Shown here: piece by piece, positions 1-7,619 of the stretch
Position numbering within the stretch: position 1 is the stretch's first letter
How the letters are laid out: each line of letters starts with the position of its first letter
Assembly: GCA_964225175.1 (NCBI GenBank)
Contig: CAXQNK010000126.1
Location: forward strand, 1-22,005
Reading direction: 5' to 3'
Origin: WTJD01 sp964225175
GTDB lineage: Bacteria; Pseudomonadota; Gammaproteobacteria; Xanthomonadales; SZUA-36
DNA length: 22,005 nt
The notes under the pieces: generated by a model
Seen by the model: only the letters and a program-made list of their open reading frames with translations
Database searches by the model: none
Told to the model about the DNA's origin: nothing
Position numbers and translations under genes: made by a program

Positions 1-106
1 CGTTCACGATGATTTTGAGCACTTTTCTTATTATTTCCGCGTGGTCACGCCGCGTTCGGAAACAATCGGGTCCGTTCGCTCGGTTCCCCTGGCGATCGTT
101 AAATAG
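1..106 (+). CDS. gltB: C-terminal fragment of upstream gene, probably glutamate synthase large subunit
   Basis: An open frame runs from base 2 to a TAG stop at 104-106 and gives about 34 residues, ending in SVPLAIVK. Its 5' part lies outside the window. The stop is only 9 bases before the gltD start, and the gltD ribosome binding site (AGAGG, 105-109) overlaps it, as expected within an operon. The large subunit gene gltB is the usual partner directly upstream of gltD, so the identification rests mainly on position. The visible tail is too short and too variable in this family to prove it. Another upstream gene cannot be excluded. Confidence 0.55.
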   Translation, partial: VHDDFEHFSYYFRVVTPRSETIGSVRSVPLAIVK

Positions 107-115
107 AGGCGGGTC

Positions 116-1546
116 ATGGGTCATACAAAAACCAGACAGGGATATGAATTTGTCGACCATTCCCGGAATGAACCATTAAAGCTCAAGCTTGATACCCGCC
201 GGCATGAATTCCGTGAGATTTATCATGACTTCAATCCGGAAGATGTTGTCGGGCAATCCGAGCGCTGTATTGCGTGCGGTAATCCTTATTGTCAGTGGAA
301 GTGCCCGGTTCATAACTATATTCCGGACTGGCTGAAACTCGCTTCCGAGGGGCGCATCCTCGAAGCGGCGGAACTTGCTCATCAGACCAACAGCCTGCCG
401 GAAATTTGTGGACGGATTTGCCCCCAGGACCGACTTTGCGAGGGGGCCTGTACGCTCAATACCGGGTACGGCGCGGTCACCATCGGCGCGATTGAAAAAC
501 ACATCACCGATACAGCTTTCGCCTCGGGGTGGCGCCCTGATCTGTCGCATGTTGTCGATACCGGCAAGAAAGTGGCCATAGTCGGAGCAGGGCCGGCCGG
601 ATTGGCCTGCGCAGATATCCTCGTTCGCCATGGTGTCAGGCCCGTTGTCTATGACCGTCATCCAGAGATCGGAGGCTTACTTTCTTTTGGTATCCCTGAA
701 TTCAAACTGGAACACAAGGTCATCAAGACCCGAAGGGCGATTCTCGAGGATATGGGCATTCGGTTCGTGCTGGGCGCCAACATCGGAGAAGACATCACCT
801 TCGAAGAGTTACTTGATCAGAATGATGCCGTATTTCTTGGTATGGGCACCTATCAGCCCATCAATGGCGGTCTGCCGAATCGTGATGCACCGGGCGTGCT
901 CCTGGCATTGGATTACCTGATCGGCAATACCCGTCGAATTCTGGAGATGCCACCGGGTGATTATCCCTTCGTGGATCTGAAAGGACAAAGCGTGGTGGTA
1001 TTGGGTGGAGGCGACACGGCGATGGATTGCGTGCGTACGGCCGTTCGGCAGGGTGCGAGAGAAGTGCGTTGCCTGTACCGTAGAGACCGTGAAAATATGC
1101 CGGGCTCACAACGTGAGGTGAAGCACGCTACCGAAGAGGGCGTGCGGTTTGAGTTCAATATTCAGCCACTGGCTATTGACGTCATGGCACCCGGCGAGCG
1201 GGTTAGCGGCGTCGAAGTTGTCGAAACGCAACTGGGCCCGCCCGACCCCTCGGGACGTCGACGTCCCGAGCCCATTCCTGGCACTGAGCGCAATATCGCA
1301 GCAGACGCTGTGATACTCGCATTTGGCTTTCAGCCGTCACCTCCTGTCTGGTTGCAAGAACTGGGCGTGAAACTCGATGAGGGCGGCCTGGTCGTTGCCT
1401 CCGAGGAGAGCGAAAGCCCATTCCAGACGACCAATGAGCGAGTCTTTGCCGCTGGCGATATGGTCCGTGGCGCTGATCTTGTGGTCACCGCAATCGCCGA
1501 TGCCAGAACAGCTGCGCGTGGGATTCTGAACTACCTGGGCGTCTGA
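116..1546 (+). CDS. gltD: Glutamate synthase (NADPH) small subunit GltD
   Basis: The 476-residue protein is the beta subunit of NADPH-dependent glutamate synthase. It passes electrons from NADPH through FAD and iron-sulfur clusters to the large subunit, which makes glutamate from glutamine and 2-oxoglutarate in the cytoplasm. The N-terminal region carries two cysteine groups: C51, C54, C59, C63 and C98, C102, C108, C112. A first Rossmann motif, VGAGPAGLACA, begins near residue 156 and should bind FAD. A second, LGGGDTAMDC, near 296-305 should bind NADPH. A C-terminal AAGDMVRGADLV segment is the usual closing FAD contact. Length and domain order are normal. The ATG has AGAGG six bases upstream, overlapping the stop of the preceding gene. 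Related small-subunit-like oxidoreductases (AegA, PreT) share the fold, but the partner gene and single-domain architecture favour GltD. Confidence 0.95.
   Translation: MGHTKTRQGYEFVDHSRNEPLKLKLDTRRHEFREIYHDFNPEDVVGQSERCIACGNPYCQWKCPVHNYIPDWLKLASEGRILEAAELAHQTNSLPEICGRICPQDRLCEGACTLNTGYGAVTIGAIEKHITDTAFASGWRPDLSHVVDTGKKVAIVGAGPAGLACADILVRHGVRPVVYDRHPEIGGLLSFGIPEFKLEHKVIKTRRAILEDMGIRFVLGANIGEDITFEELLDQNDAVFLGMGTYQPINGGLPNRDAPGVLLALDYLIGNTRRILEMPPGDYPFVDLKGQSVVVLGGGDTAMDCVRTAVRQGAREVRCLYRRDRENMPGSQREVKHATEEGVRFEFNIQPLAIDVMAPGERVSGVEVVETQLGPPDPSGRRRPEPIPGTERNIAADAVILAFGFQPSPPVWLQELGVKLDEGGLVVASEESESPFQTTNERVFAAGDMVRGADLVVTAIADARTAARGILNYLGV
1249..1270. repeat. Perfect 22-bp palindrome inside gltD
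   Basis: Two 11-base arms meet without a loop. The left arm is CTCGGGACGTC and the right arm is its exact reverse complement; the bases just outside (C at 1248 and at 1271) no longer match. It lies within the gltD coding frame and encodes part of the sequence PSGRRRPE. It could be a protein binding site, a cruciform-prone site or simply coincidence of codons. Confidence 0.85.
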
Positions 1547-1557
1547 ATGCCCTTAGT

Positions 1558-1577
1558 GGCCCGGTCACCGCCAGGCC
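1558..1577. terminator. Possible hairpin downstream of gltD
   Basis: Bases 1558-1564 (GGCCCGG) can pair with 1571-1577 (CCAGGCC) around a 6-base loop, with one C-A mismatch. The hairpin starts about 12 bases after the gltD stop, a reasonable place for a terminator, but no T tract follows, so intrinsic termination is doubtful. The rest of the convergent gap 1547-1728 shows no gene and no second convincing structure. Confidence 0.22.
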
Positions 1578-1728
1578 GGCTTACTCCTGTCAATGTCCAT
1601 TTTCAGGATAGAGGTAGGATTGATGCGACAGCTGATTATGACGGCTTCAATACCTCGGTCATCGGCTGATCGTTCGGTGAGGCAAAACTGGTTGCATTAA
1701 AACCTGCGCTGCGTCGTTGCCGGACAGT

Positions 1729-3459
1729 TTACCAGCCACCGCCACCACCACCGCCACCGCCACCTCCAGAGAACCCGCCCCCGGCACTGCCAGAGCTCGA
1801 TCCGGGTGGGCTTGAAGCGGAAGAGATTGCTGATTCGAGTCCGGAGCCCAGGTTGTTGCCAATGTGCTGTAGGGCAGTCAGGCCTCCGTATTGCCCGGTA
1901 TACCAGTTTCGACGGAAGGGAGCCCCTTGCCGGGCCTCGCGTGGGAATTCCTGCGCAAATCGCTCGCACCACTGGTTTTGTACGCCTAACGCAAAGGCAT
2001 AAGGCAAAAATTGTTCAAAGACCTGTGGCGTGAGGCGCGGGGATTGCATGCGATTGAGCCGGTCGCGTTCGGCAGTTTTCAGGTACATTCTGAAGCCTTC
2101 TATCTCATCCATTATTTTTCTGCCAAGTCGCGTGGGCGCACGCAACAGGAATAGGAAAAAGATGTGCATCACCAGGCTCAGGACAAGAAAAATGATCAGG
2201 GCCGCGAGGTGGGGCCCGAGGGCTATGGCGGCCAGGCCAAACAGCAATCCCAGGAGGATTGCGGGGATCATGTAGATCGTATTCAACTTGAACAGGCGAC
2301 CTTGATACTCCGCCTTGAGTGCAGCGGACAATTCCGCCCGCGCACGTTGGAAATCGGCGTAGTTTTTCTGATCCAGCTCAATCCAGGACTCCTTTTCCGG
2401 CAGCAGTTCGGAGAGCAAAGCGTGCTCACCGGGCGTGGGTTCCTCGGTATCTTTTCCGTGCTTTCGATAAAGAACAAACTTTTTCTCCAGTTCCTCGATA
2501 GCCAGGTGACCCTTGATCCCCAGGTTGATCACTGCCGCCGACATGGCTCGACTCCCGAAGCGCATATCAAGGATGTACCGGCATGCGGCTGGCGACAGGT
2601 CTTTTGGGGGGCTGAATCTTGGAATGATGGTCCCTTTGGCTGGATCCCGGCCATGCGCATTCCAGGCCCAGCAATACCACAACAAAGGGGTGAGAAGCCC
2701 GAGCATAAGCATCATGACCGCCGTGTTGGCTCGAATGAACCACAGCATGCGATCACCCGAGCTCGGTTCATATACCAGACCTTTGGGCCAACCCACCGCA
2801 ATGGTTAAACCCTCACCGGGTGCAAATGCGGAGCCGCTGAAAAACCCCACCGTCCGACCATCGATCATATCGTATCGGGCATTTTTTTCTCGGGCGCCCT
2901 CGGCGCCGGTGAAGTAGTCAATTTGCAGGGATTTCCATTCCACTGGAAGCGGAAGAACCAATCTCGCAGTCACTGAATCAATAGGAAAACGCCAGCCGTG
3001 GCCGGTAACGTTCCAGTACAGTTCATCGTATTCATCGAAATAGCCCACTTGGCGATTCGTCGCGTACTGGATTTGATATTCATGGATACCCGGTGGCAGC
3101 ATGACCTGGCCATCGCCGATATAAATCCGGATGCCATTATCCCGGCGCTCACTGAACCAGGGCTCGGGCTGGCCGTTTCTCATGATGTCCAGAACTTCAA
3201 AATCAACTTCATGAAGAATGCCGGCCGTGGTTCGGTAACTCAAAGGGAACTCGCGATAAATTCCTCGACGAATGGCTTGTCCGTGGGCGCGAACCCGGAG
3301 CGTCTCGGTGATGATCACCTGCGCATTCCTTTGTACCTGGATCGACACATCGAAATTCAGTATGCGCTCTTGTGCATGTGCCTGAGTGAGCAGGAGAGCA
3401 AGTCCGAGCAAGCCACAGCTGAGAGCAGTGACACGCCGGAGCGAGCTAGGATTCCACAC
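1729..3459 (-). CDS. DUF2207 family membrane protein with glycine-rich tail
   Basis: This 576-residue protein matches the DUF2207 family, whose function is unknown. A signal peptide (about 1-29, ending AHA) precedes a beta-rich extracytoplasmic domain of about 200 residues, with the typical stretches RRGIYREFP and YWNVTGHGWRFPI. Hydrophobic segments follow near 243-263, 395-415 and 418-438. The extreme C-terminus is GGFS, then eleven glycines and a tryptophan. Such glycine tails recur in DUF2207 and TPM-domain proteins encoded next to LemA. The GTG start at 3459 lies inside the end of lemA (14-base overlap), with a purine-rich GAGAGAG stretch upstream. No ATG is available before the signal peptide, so GTG is favoured. 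The coupling to lemA suggests the two act together at the membrane; this is inferred from context. Confidence 0.85.
   Translation of the reverse strand: MWNPSSLRRVTALSCGLLGLALLLTQAHAQERILNFDVSIQVQRNAQVIITETLRVRAHGQAIRRGIYREFPLSYRTTAGILHEVDFEVLDIMRNGQPEPWFSERRDNGIRIYIGDGQVMLPPGIHEYQIQYATNRQVGYFDEYDELYWNVTGHGWRFPIDSVTARLVLPLPVEWKSLQIDYFTGAEGAREKNARYDMIDGRTVGFFSGSAFAPGEGLTIAVGWPKGLVYEPSSGDRMLWFIRANTAVMMLMLGLLTPLLWYCWAWNAHGRDPAKGTIIPRFSPPKDLSPAACRYILDMRFGSRAMSAAVINLGIKGHLAIEELEKKFVLYRKHGKDTEEPTPGEHALLSELLPEKESWIELDQKNYADFQRARAELSAALKAEYQGRLFKLNTIYMIPAILLGLLFGLAAIALGPHLAALIIFLVLSLVMHIFFLFLLRAPTRLGRKIMDEIEGFRMYLKTAERDRLNRMQSPRLTPQVFEQFLPYAFALGVQNQWCERFAQEFPREARQGAPFRRNWYTGQYGGLTALQHIGNNLGSGLESAISSASSPPGSSSGSAGGGFSGGGGGGGGGGGW
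1732..1768 (-). repeat. Glycine-codon repeat tract at the 3' end of the DUF2207 gene
   Basis: On the plus strand this is a run of CCACC/CCGCC units, which reads as consecutive GGC/GGT/GGA glycine codons on the coding strand. It encodes the eleven-glycine tail and final tryptophan. The internal redundancy could allow slippage and length variation of the tail. Confidence 0.7.
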
Positions 3460-3988
3460 GAGGCGGCTCTCTCATGCCCGAAAATTCGATTTCAAAAAAA
3501 CGAGCGGTCTGAAATCCGAGGGCACCGGCAATCAGCATGTTCGGGAAAGATTCGACCAGTGTGTTGTTATCGCGAACGGTGCCATTGTAGTAGCGGCGTG
3601 CAAACTGAAGATCTTCCTCGATATCCACAAGTTGCTGATGCAATCCTGAGAAGCTCTGATTGGCTTTGAGGTCCGGATAGCTCTCTGCCAGGGCGAACAA
3701 TCGACCGATAGAGCGCGAAAGCGACGATTCGCTTGACCCTGTGACCTCCGGGTCCATGGATTTTTGACTGCGAATGGCAGTGATTTTTTCCAGGGCGCGA
3801 CTTTCGTAATGGGTATAAGCTTTCACTACGGCAATTAAATTGGGTACCAGTTCATGACGTTTTTGCAATTGGACGTCAATTCCCGCCCAGGCTTCGCGGA
3901 CACGATTTCGATGCGCCACAAGGCGATTGAACACCCATATCAAGCCGACGGCGAGGACAGTGATGATTGTGATCAGTGCAGTTTGCAT
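3446..3988 (-). CDS. lemA: LemA family protein
   Basis: The 180-residue protein is a typical LemA. One N-terminal membrane helix (about 3-21) is followed by a helical domain with the family hallmarks AWAGIDVQLQKRHELVPNLI (about 33-52) and, towards the C-terminus, LVDIEEDLQFARRYYNGTVR and SFPNMLIAGALGF. LemA proteins are small envelope proteins of poorly defined function, often encoded beside DUF2207 or TPM-domain proteins, as here. The downstream gene starts inside its last codons, indicating translational coupling. The gap to the upstream slp-like gene is 46 bases. I see no strong ribosome binding site before the ATG and no alternative start upstream in frame. The name comes from a two-component regulator literature and does not imply regulation. 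Confidence 0.93.
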   Translation of the reverse strand: MQTALITIITVLAVGLIWVFNRLVAHRNRVREAWAGIDVQLQKRHELVPNLIAVVKAYTHYESRALEKITAIRSQKSMDPEVTGSSESSLSRSIGRLFALAESYPDLKANQSFSGLHQQLVDIEEDLQFARRYYNGTVRDNNTLVESFPNMLIAGALGFQTARFFEIEFSGMREPPRVES

Positions 3989-4034
3989 GCGTCGAAGTAT
4001 TGTGCCTGGTCGTAAGTGCGAGGATTAGATGTGC

Positions 4035-4646
4035 TTAACCCTCTGTGTCAATCGTCCTGCCCGCGCCAGTGCCTGGTGGAACGTCAATCCTTGGTCCCTT
4101 GCTGCGTGTGGTTGAATAGGGGCGCATGGGGGGATAGGGATGATAGTACGGATAGCGCCAATACCATGGAGAGTAAAACCGGTCATATTCGTAAATGATC
4201 ACATTCTGGCGTTCCGGCCACATACTGATAAATTCGGCGCTTACGATAGGATATTGGTAATCAAATTCACCGACTTTTCGCGTATCCAGGCGCTCTATCC
4301 AACCTGTCAGGGTGACCTCCCGGCCCCGTGCAAAGACTTCGGGATCAAGAAACCCGTCCCGGCAGGCAATGAATCGCCCAAGCGTCTGGTCAGCGTCTTT
4401 GGGTCGCATGGTGTTCGCGAGAGTTCGAGACAGGATTTCGAAACAGGTCGTTTCCATGTCAGGCCTTGTCGCAAGGATCATGCCACCCCATCGAATGGAT
4501 TGACCGATATCTGCAGAGGAGACCTTATTGGGGGCGAGATCAGGGTAGGCTCCGCGAAATTGTTCGGGAACCGACACGCAGGCCGTGAGAGCGGCGGCCA
4601 CCAGCATAGTGAGGCCGCTTAGAAACTGGCTGTTTTTTACTTGCAT
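4035..4646 (-). CDS. slp: Slp family outer-membrane lipoprotein
   Basis: A lipoprotein signal (hydrophobic stretch then ALTAC) is followed by a domain resembling Slp, the starvation-inducible outer-membrane lipoprotein of enterics. Recognisable features are a conserved early segment (IRWGGMILA), a central REVTLTGWIE and YQYPIVSAEFISMWPE. The C-terminus is unusually aromatic and proline rich, with PWYWRYPYYHPYPPMRPY. Slp's molecular role is not established. The start is ambiguous: candidates are GTG 4658, GTG 4652, TTG 4649 and ATG 4646. GGGAG at 4658-4662 lies 11 bases before the ATG, which I chose, but only 5 before GTG 4652, and it touches GTG 4658. Whichever start is used, the gene follows tgpA within a few bases or overlaps it, so it is probably co-translated with tgpA. 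Placement between tgpA and lemA ties it to the envelope cluster. Confidence 0.85.
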   Translation of the reverse strand: MQVKNSQFLSGLTMLVAAALTACVSVPEQFRGAYPDLAPNKVSSADIGQSIRWGGMILATRPDMETTCFEILSRTLANTMRPKDADQTLGRFIACRDGFLDPEVFARGREVTLTGWIERLDTRKVGEFDYQYPIVSAEFISMWPERQNVIIYEYDRFYSPWYWRYPYYHPYPPMRPYSTTRSKGPRIDVPPGTGAGRTIDTEG

Positions 4647-4654
4647 CAACACGC

Positions 4655-6637
4655 TCACTCCCTGGTTTTTGTTTTGTGTGGCCGAAATTTGCGAACAGCG
4701 TGCCTGAATTCGGTTTGCGCTGGCCCTGCGAGCCCATATCTCAACTGTATATACATCGACACGATGCGGTCAATCTCGGCACGCCACTGGCTCAACTGAC
4801 TGCCGGCGGTCCGCGCCAGTTCAGTCGGCGATTGCCCCGGGAAGGTCGGAATACCGGCCTTACCCAGGCGGTTGCGAAAGATATTCCAGGATCTTTTGAC
4901 CGGGTCCTGACTGCCCGGCAGCCCGATTTTCAAGAGAAGGGGTAATGTGAGTAGCGAGAGCGCAGTGAAAAATACAACGAGCACGATAACCAATTGCTTT
5001 TGGCTGACACGTTCAATCCCGAATTTTTTAAACAGCTGGTTCTGGCTGTCGGAATTGAAAGCGACGATCCAATCATTCCAGCGTCGCTGAAACAGGTCGA
5101 GACCATTTCTCAGTCCGCGCATCCAGGCAAAGTCGAGCGCGTGGCGTGGCGCGTTGAAGGCGTCAAGGGCGCCGCTGTCCACTCGTTCCGGTGCGACAGC
5201 GGCGGTAGGGTCGACCCGGCGCCAGCCCGTGCCTTCCAGCCAAATTTCCGACCAGGCATGGGCGTCCGATTGTCTGATCAGGAGGTAATTATCGCTGTCG
5301 TCTCGCCAGCCACCCTGATACCCGGTCGCCACGCGTGCCGGAATCCCTGCCATCCGCATCATGATCGTGAATGCCGAGGCATAGTGCTCGCAAAAACCAG
5401 CGCGTGTCGTGAAGATAAACTCGTCCACGGTGTGTCGGCTGAGCAAGGGTGGGTTTAAGGTGTAGCGGAATTCCTGCTGGTTGAAATACTGCAGAGCGCG
5501 AGCGACCAATTCGCGGTCGTCGGGCGTTTCCTTGCGCCAGGAGCGCATCAATTCCAAGGTTCTGGGGTTAAAGTCAGGGGGCAATTTGAGTGCTGCAGAC
5601 CGGTACGCGCTTCGCAGCTCTGGCGAGTCGACATGGTCAGGGTTGGAGATGACTTCATACGAGTAGAGACTCGTAATCGATCGGCGGCTGGTCATTTGAT
5701 AATCCATTCCAAGACGCGCCTTTGCCGGAAATATCGCAGGATAATCCAGTGTAAAGAGCCAACGTCTCTCATGCGGTTCTAATTGGATGGTGTAACGGAA
5801 ATTGTTTTTACCCTCGGTGGGAACCTTCTCAGCTCGAAGGCCTGAAGCATAGGGTAAATTGCGCCATTCCCGCCCATCGAATTCCCAGAAAATCGGCCCT
5901 CTCCAATACAATTCGGATTGGTCAGGAATTCGCTGCTCGAATTTGGCCCTGAACGCTGGTGAATCATCCATGAACAAACCCTGAATGCTGCCGGGTGACA
6001 TGCTGTCGGAGAGCCCGGTTTTTGCATCCAGCGTTTGTTCCGGAACACCCCACAGTGGGCTGGACCAGCGCGGAAACAACAGGAACACGACAGCTGCTAT
6101 CGGGATGGATAATGCGACCAGACGCAAGTAAAAGCCAAGATCAGAGAATATGGATCCCGCGTGCCCGGGCGTATGCCTCACGGGCTGAAATGCTTCTTTG
6201 CGATGCAGTAAGTTAAGCGAAATCAGTCCGACGATGACGATCGCGCCACCGTAAAGCATCATTATGATGCCCTGTTGGAATAGAAATTGGGTGCCACAGA
6301 GAAAGAAACACAGGCTGACAATGATCCGTGCGTCGCGCAATTTGTTCATCTCCAGCAGCTTCAATGCCATCATGACGGTCAGTAAACTCACGGCAGCCCG
6401 GCGCCCCAAAAGTTCTCCATGCGTCAGAAAAAGCAGAACCAATGCCAGGAATATTGCGATTAAGCGTACGAGTCTTCCCGGAGGTCTCCAACCTGACGTT
6501 TCACTGCCGATTCGCCAAATGCAGGCCGCCAGCATCAGGATAGATAGGTAAATCGGCATGCTCAGCACTTGGGGAAATGCAGCGATGGCCAGTGAGAAAA
6601 TGACCCAATAAGTACTGTTTTGAAGCCGATCACTCAT
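4655..6637 (-). CDS. tgpA: TgpA-type membrane transglutaminase (DUF3488 and transglutaminase-like domains)
   Basis: The 660-residue protein has the TgpA layout. Several N-terminal transmembrane helices (to about residue 190, the DUF3488 part) precede a periplasmic region with a transglutaminase-like core at about 375-485. A further membrane helix lies near 548-570, and a short cytoplasmic tail follows. The papain-like triad is visible: C416 in RAGFCEHYASAF, H460 in SDAHAWSEIW and D476 in WRRVDPTAA. TgpA of Pseudomonas aeruginosa is an inner-membrane protein with a periplasmic transglutaminase domain reported to be important for viability; its substrate is unclear. The ATG overlaps the stop of the DUF58 gene by four bases (ATGA), a sign of translational coupling. 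The family is regularly encoded after moxR and DUF58 genes, as here. Confidence 0.93.
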   Translation of the reverse strand: MSDRLQNSTYWVIFSLAIAAFPQVLSMPIYLSILMLAACIWRIGSETSGWRPPGRLVRLIAIFLALVLLFLTHGELLGRRAAVSLLTVMMALKLLEMNKLRDARIIVSLCFFLCGTQFLFQQGIIMMLYGGAIVIVGLISLNLLHRKEAFQPVRHTPGHAGSIFSDLGFYLRLVALSIPIAAVVFLLFPRWSSPLWGVPEQTLDAKTGLSDSMSPGSIQGLFMDDSPAFRAKFEQRIPDQSELYWRGPIFWEFDGREWRNLPYASGLRAEKVPTEGKNNFRYTIQLEPHERRWLFTLDYPAIFPAKARLGMDYQMTSRRSITSLYSYEVISNPDHVDSPELRSAYRSAALKLPPDFNPRTLELMRSWRKETPDDRELVARALQYFNQQEFRYTLNPPLLSRHTVDEFIFTTRAGFCEHYASAFTIMMRMAGIPARVATGYQGGWRDDSDNYLLIRQSDAHAWSEIWLEGTGWRRVDPTAAVAPERVDSGALDAFNAPRHALDFAWMRGLRNGLDLFQRRWNDWIVAFNSDSQNQLFKKFGIERVSQKQLVIVLVVFFTALSLLTLPLLLKIGLPGSQDPVKRSWNIFRNRLGKAGIPTFPGQSPTELARTAGSQLSQWRAEIDRIVSMYIQLRYGLAGPAQTEFRHAVRKFRPHKTKTRE

Positions 6638-7614
6638 GAATCAAATAAGGCCAATGCTTCAAGAGCGCGTCGCGTGTGTTCCGGCCCCCGGTCTGCAGGG
6701 ATCACACGGCTGGGCAGTTCGAGGCTGAATCGGAGGTTACGGTGGTCGGCTTGTAAAACCCAACGGGTGAGGATTTCAAGACGAGATTCCGGGTCCAGTC
6801 CTTTCAGAGAGCCCCATCGCAGTTGACAGGATTCCTGGTGCGGTTGTTCCATCTCGCGTGTATACAACTCACCGTGACGCGCACTCGACCTCCAGGCTAT
6901 TCTCCGAAGGGGATCGCCGGTCCGGTAAGCGCGAAGGCCGTGAATCTGTTCGCCATCGCCCTTAAGGGATCGTCCCGATCGACCTATTCCGGAGACCGGA
7001 AGAGGTGGTGCGTCTTTCGCGGGACTTGGGTATACAAGGCACCGTTGCTGTGGGAAAAACCATACCCATGCGCGAAACATCCCAAATGGATAGCGATTCT
7101 CCAAGGTGAAGCTTGGCATCTCCAGCCAGCCTCGCCGCGATGTCGGGTGTGTCAATGTGATTTTTTTTACGCTGAGGGGGGGCAGGTCGATACAATCAGC
7201 AGAACGCAGTATGCCGCCCTGTATGGCAAATCGCGGCCTGTCCGCAGCATTCCTCAGGTAAATCTTGAATTCGGCATGATCGCCGCGGAACACAGCCTCC
7301 GAGACGATCGATTCAATGCGCAAGCCCACAATATTGCGATAAACGAGTGCCGTTGTCATTTGCACGATCACGGCCAAAAGGAAGACCAACATCAGCGTCA
7401 AGTTGTTGTTAAAGTTAAGACCGCCCAGAGTCATCGTGATCAGTAAAACGCCAAAACCAAAACCAAATGCAGTCGGCAGAACAAAGATGTGCCGATATTC
7501 GAATTCAAAGGGCAGTGTTACCGGGCCACGGCGTATCCTTATTCGCTCGCGCAGCTTGTGCTTAAATCGCCGTGCCAGGTCGTGCCGCAGTTCGGATATG
7601 CCTCGTATGGCCAT
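6634..7614 (-). CDS. DUF58 domain-containing membrane protein
   Basis: This 326-residue protein has two closely spaced hydrophobic segments near residues 42-64 and 72-92. The DUF58 signature follows: GLRAYRTGDPLRRIAWRSSA at 226-245, then ELYTREME. The segment RRGWLEMPSFTLENRYPFGMF at about 160-180 is also typical. DUF58 proteins are usually encoded with MoxR ATPases, and some are distant relatives of von Willebrand A domains. I see no DxSxS metal-binding motif here, so metal-dependent adhesion is not supported. The start is 5 bases after the moxR stop, and the end overlaps tgpA by four bases, making it the middle of a tight three-gene unit. No clear ribosome binding site precedes the ATG, in keeping with coupling to moxR. 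Biochemical function is unknown. Confidence 0.9.
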   Translation of the reverse strand: MAIRGISELRHDLARRFKHKLRERIRIRRGPVTLPFEFEYRHIFVLPTAFGFGFGVLLITMTLGGLNFNNNLTLMLVFLLAVIVQMTTALVYRNIVGLRIESIVSEAVFRGDHAEFKIYLRNAADRPRFAIQGGILRSADCIDLPPLSVKKITLTHPTSRRGWLEMPSFTLENRYPFGMFRAWVWFFPQQRCLVYPSPAKDAPPLPVSGIGRSGRSLKGDGEQIHGLRAYRTGDPLRRIAWRSSARHGELYTREMEQPHQESCQLRWGSLKGLDPESRLEILTRWVLQADHRNLRFSLELPSRVIPADRGPEHTRRALEALALFDS

Positions 7615-7619
7615 CGTTG

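Noticed and set aside
2164..3669. Plus-strand open frames of 214 and 223 codons opposite the DUF2207 and lemA genes
   Set aside because: No signal, domain or ribosome binding site supports them, and the minus-strand genes fully account for the region.
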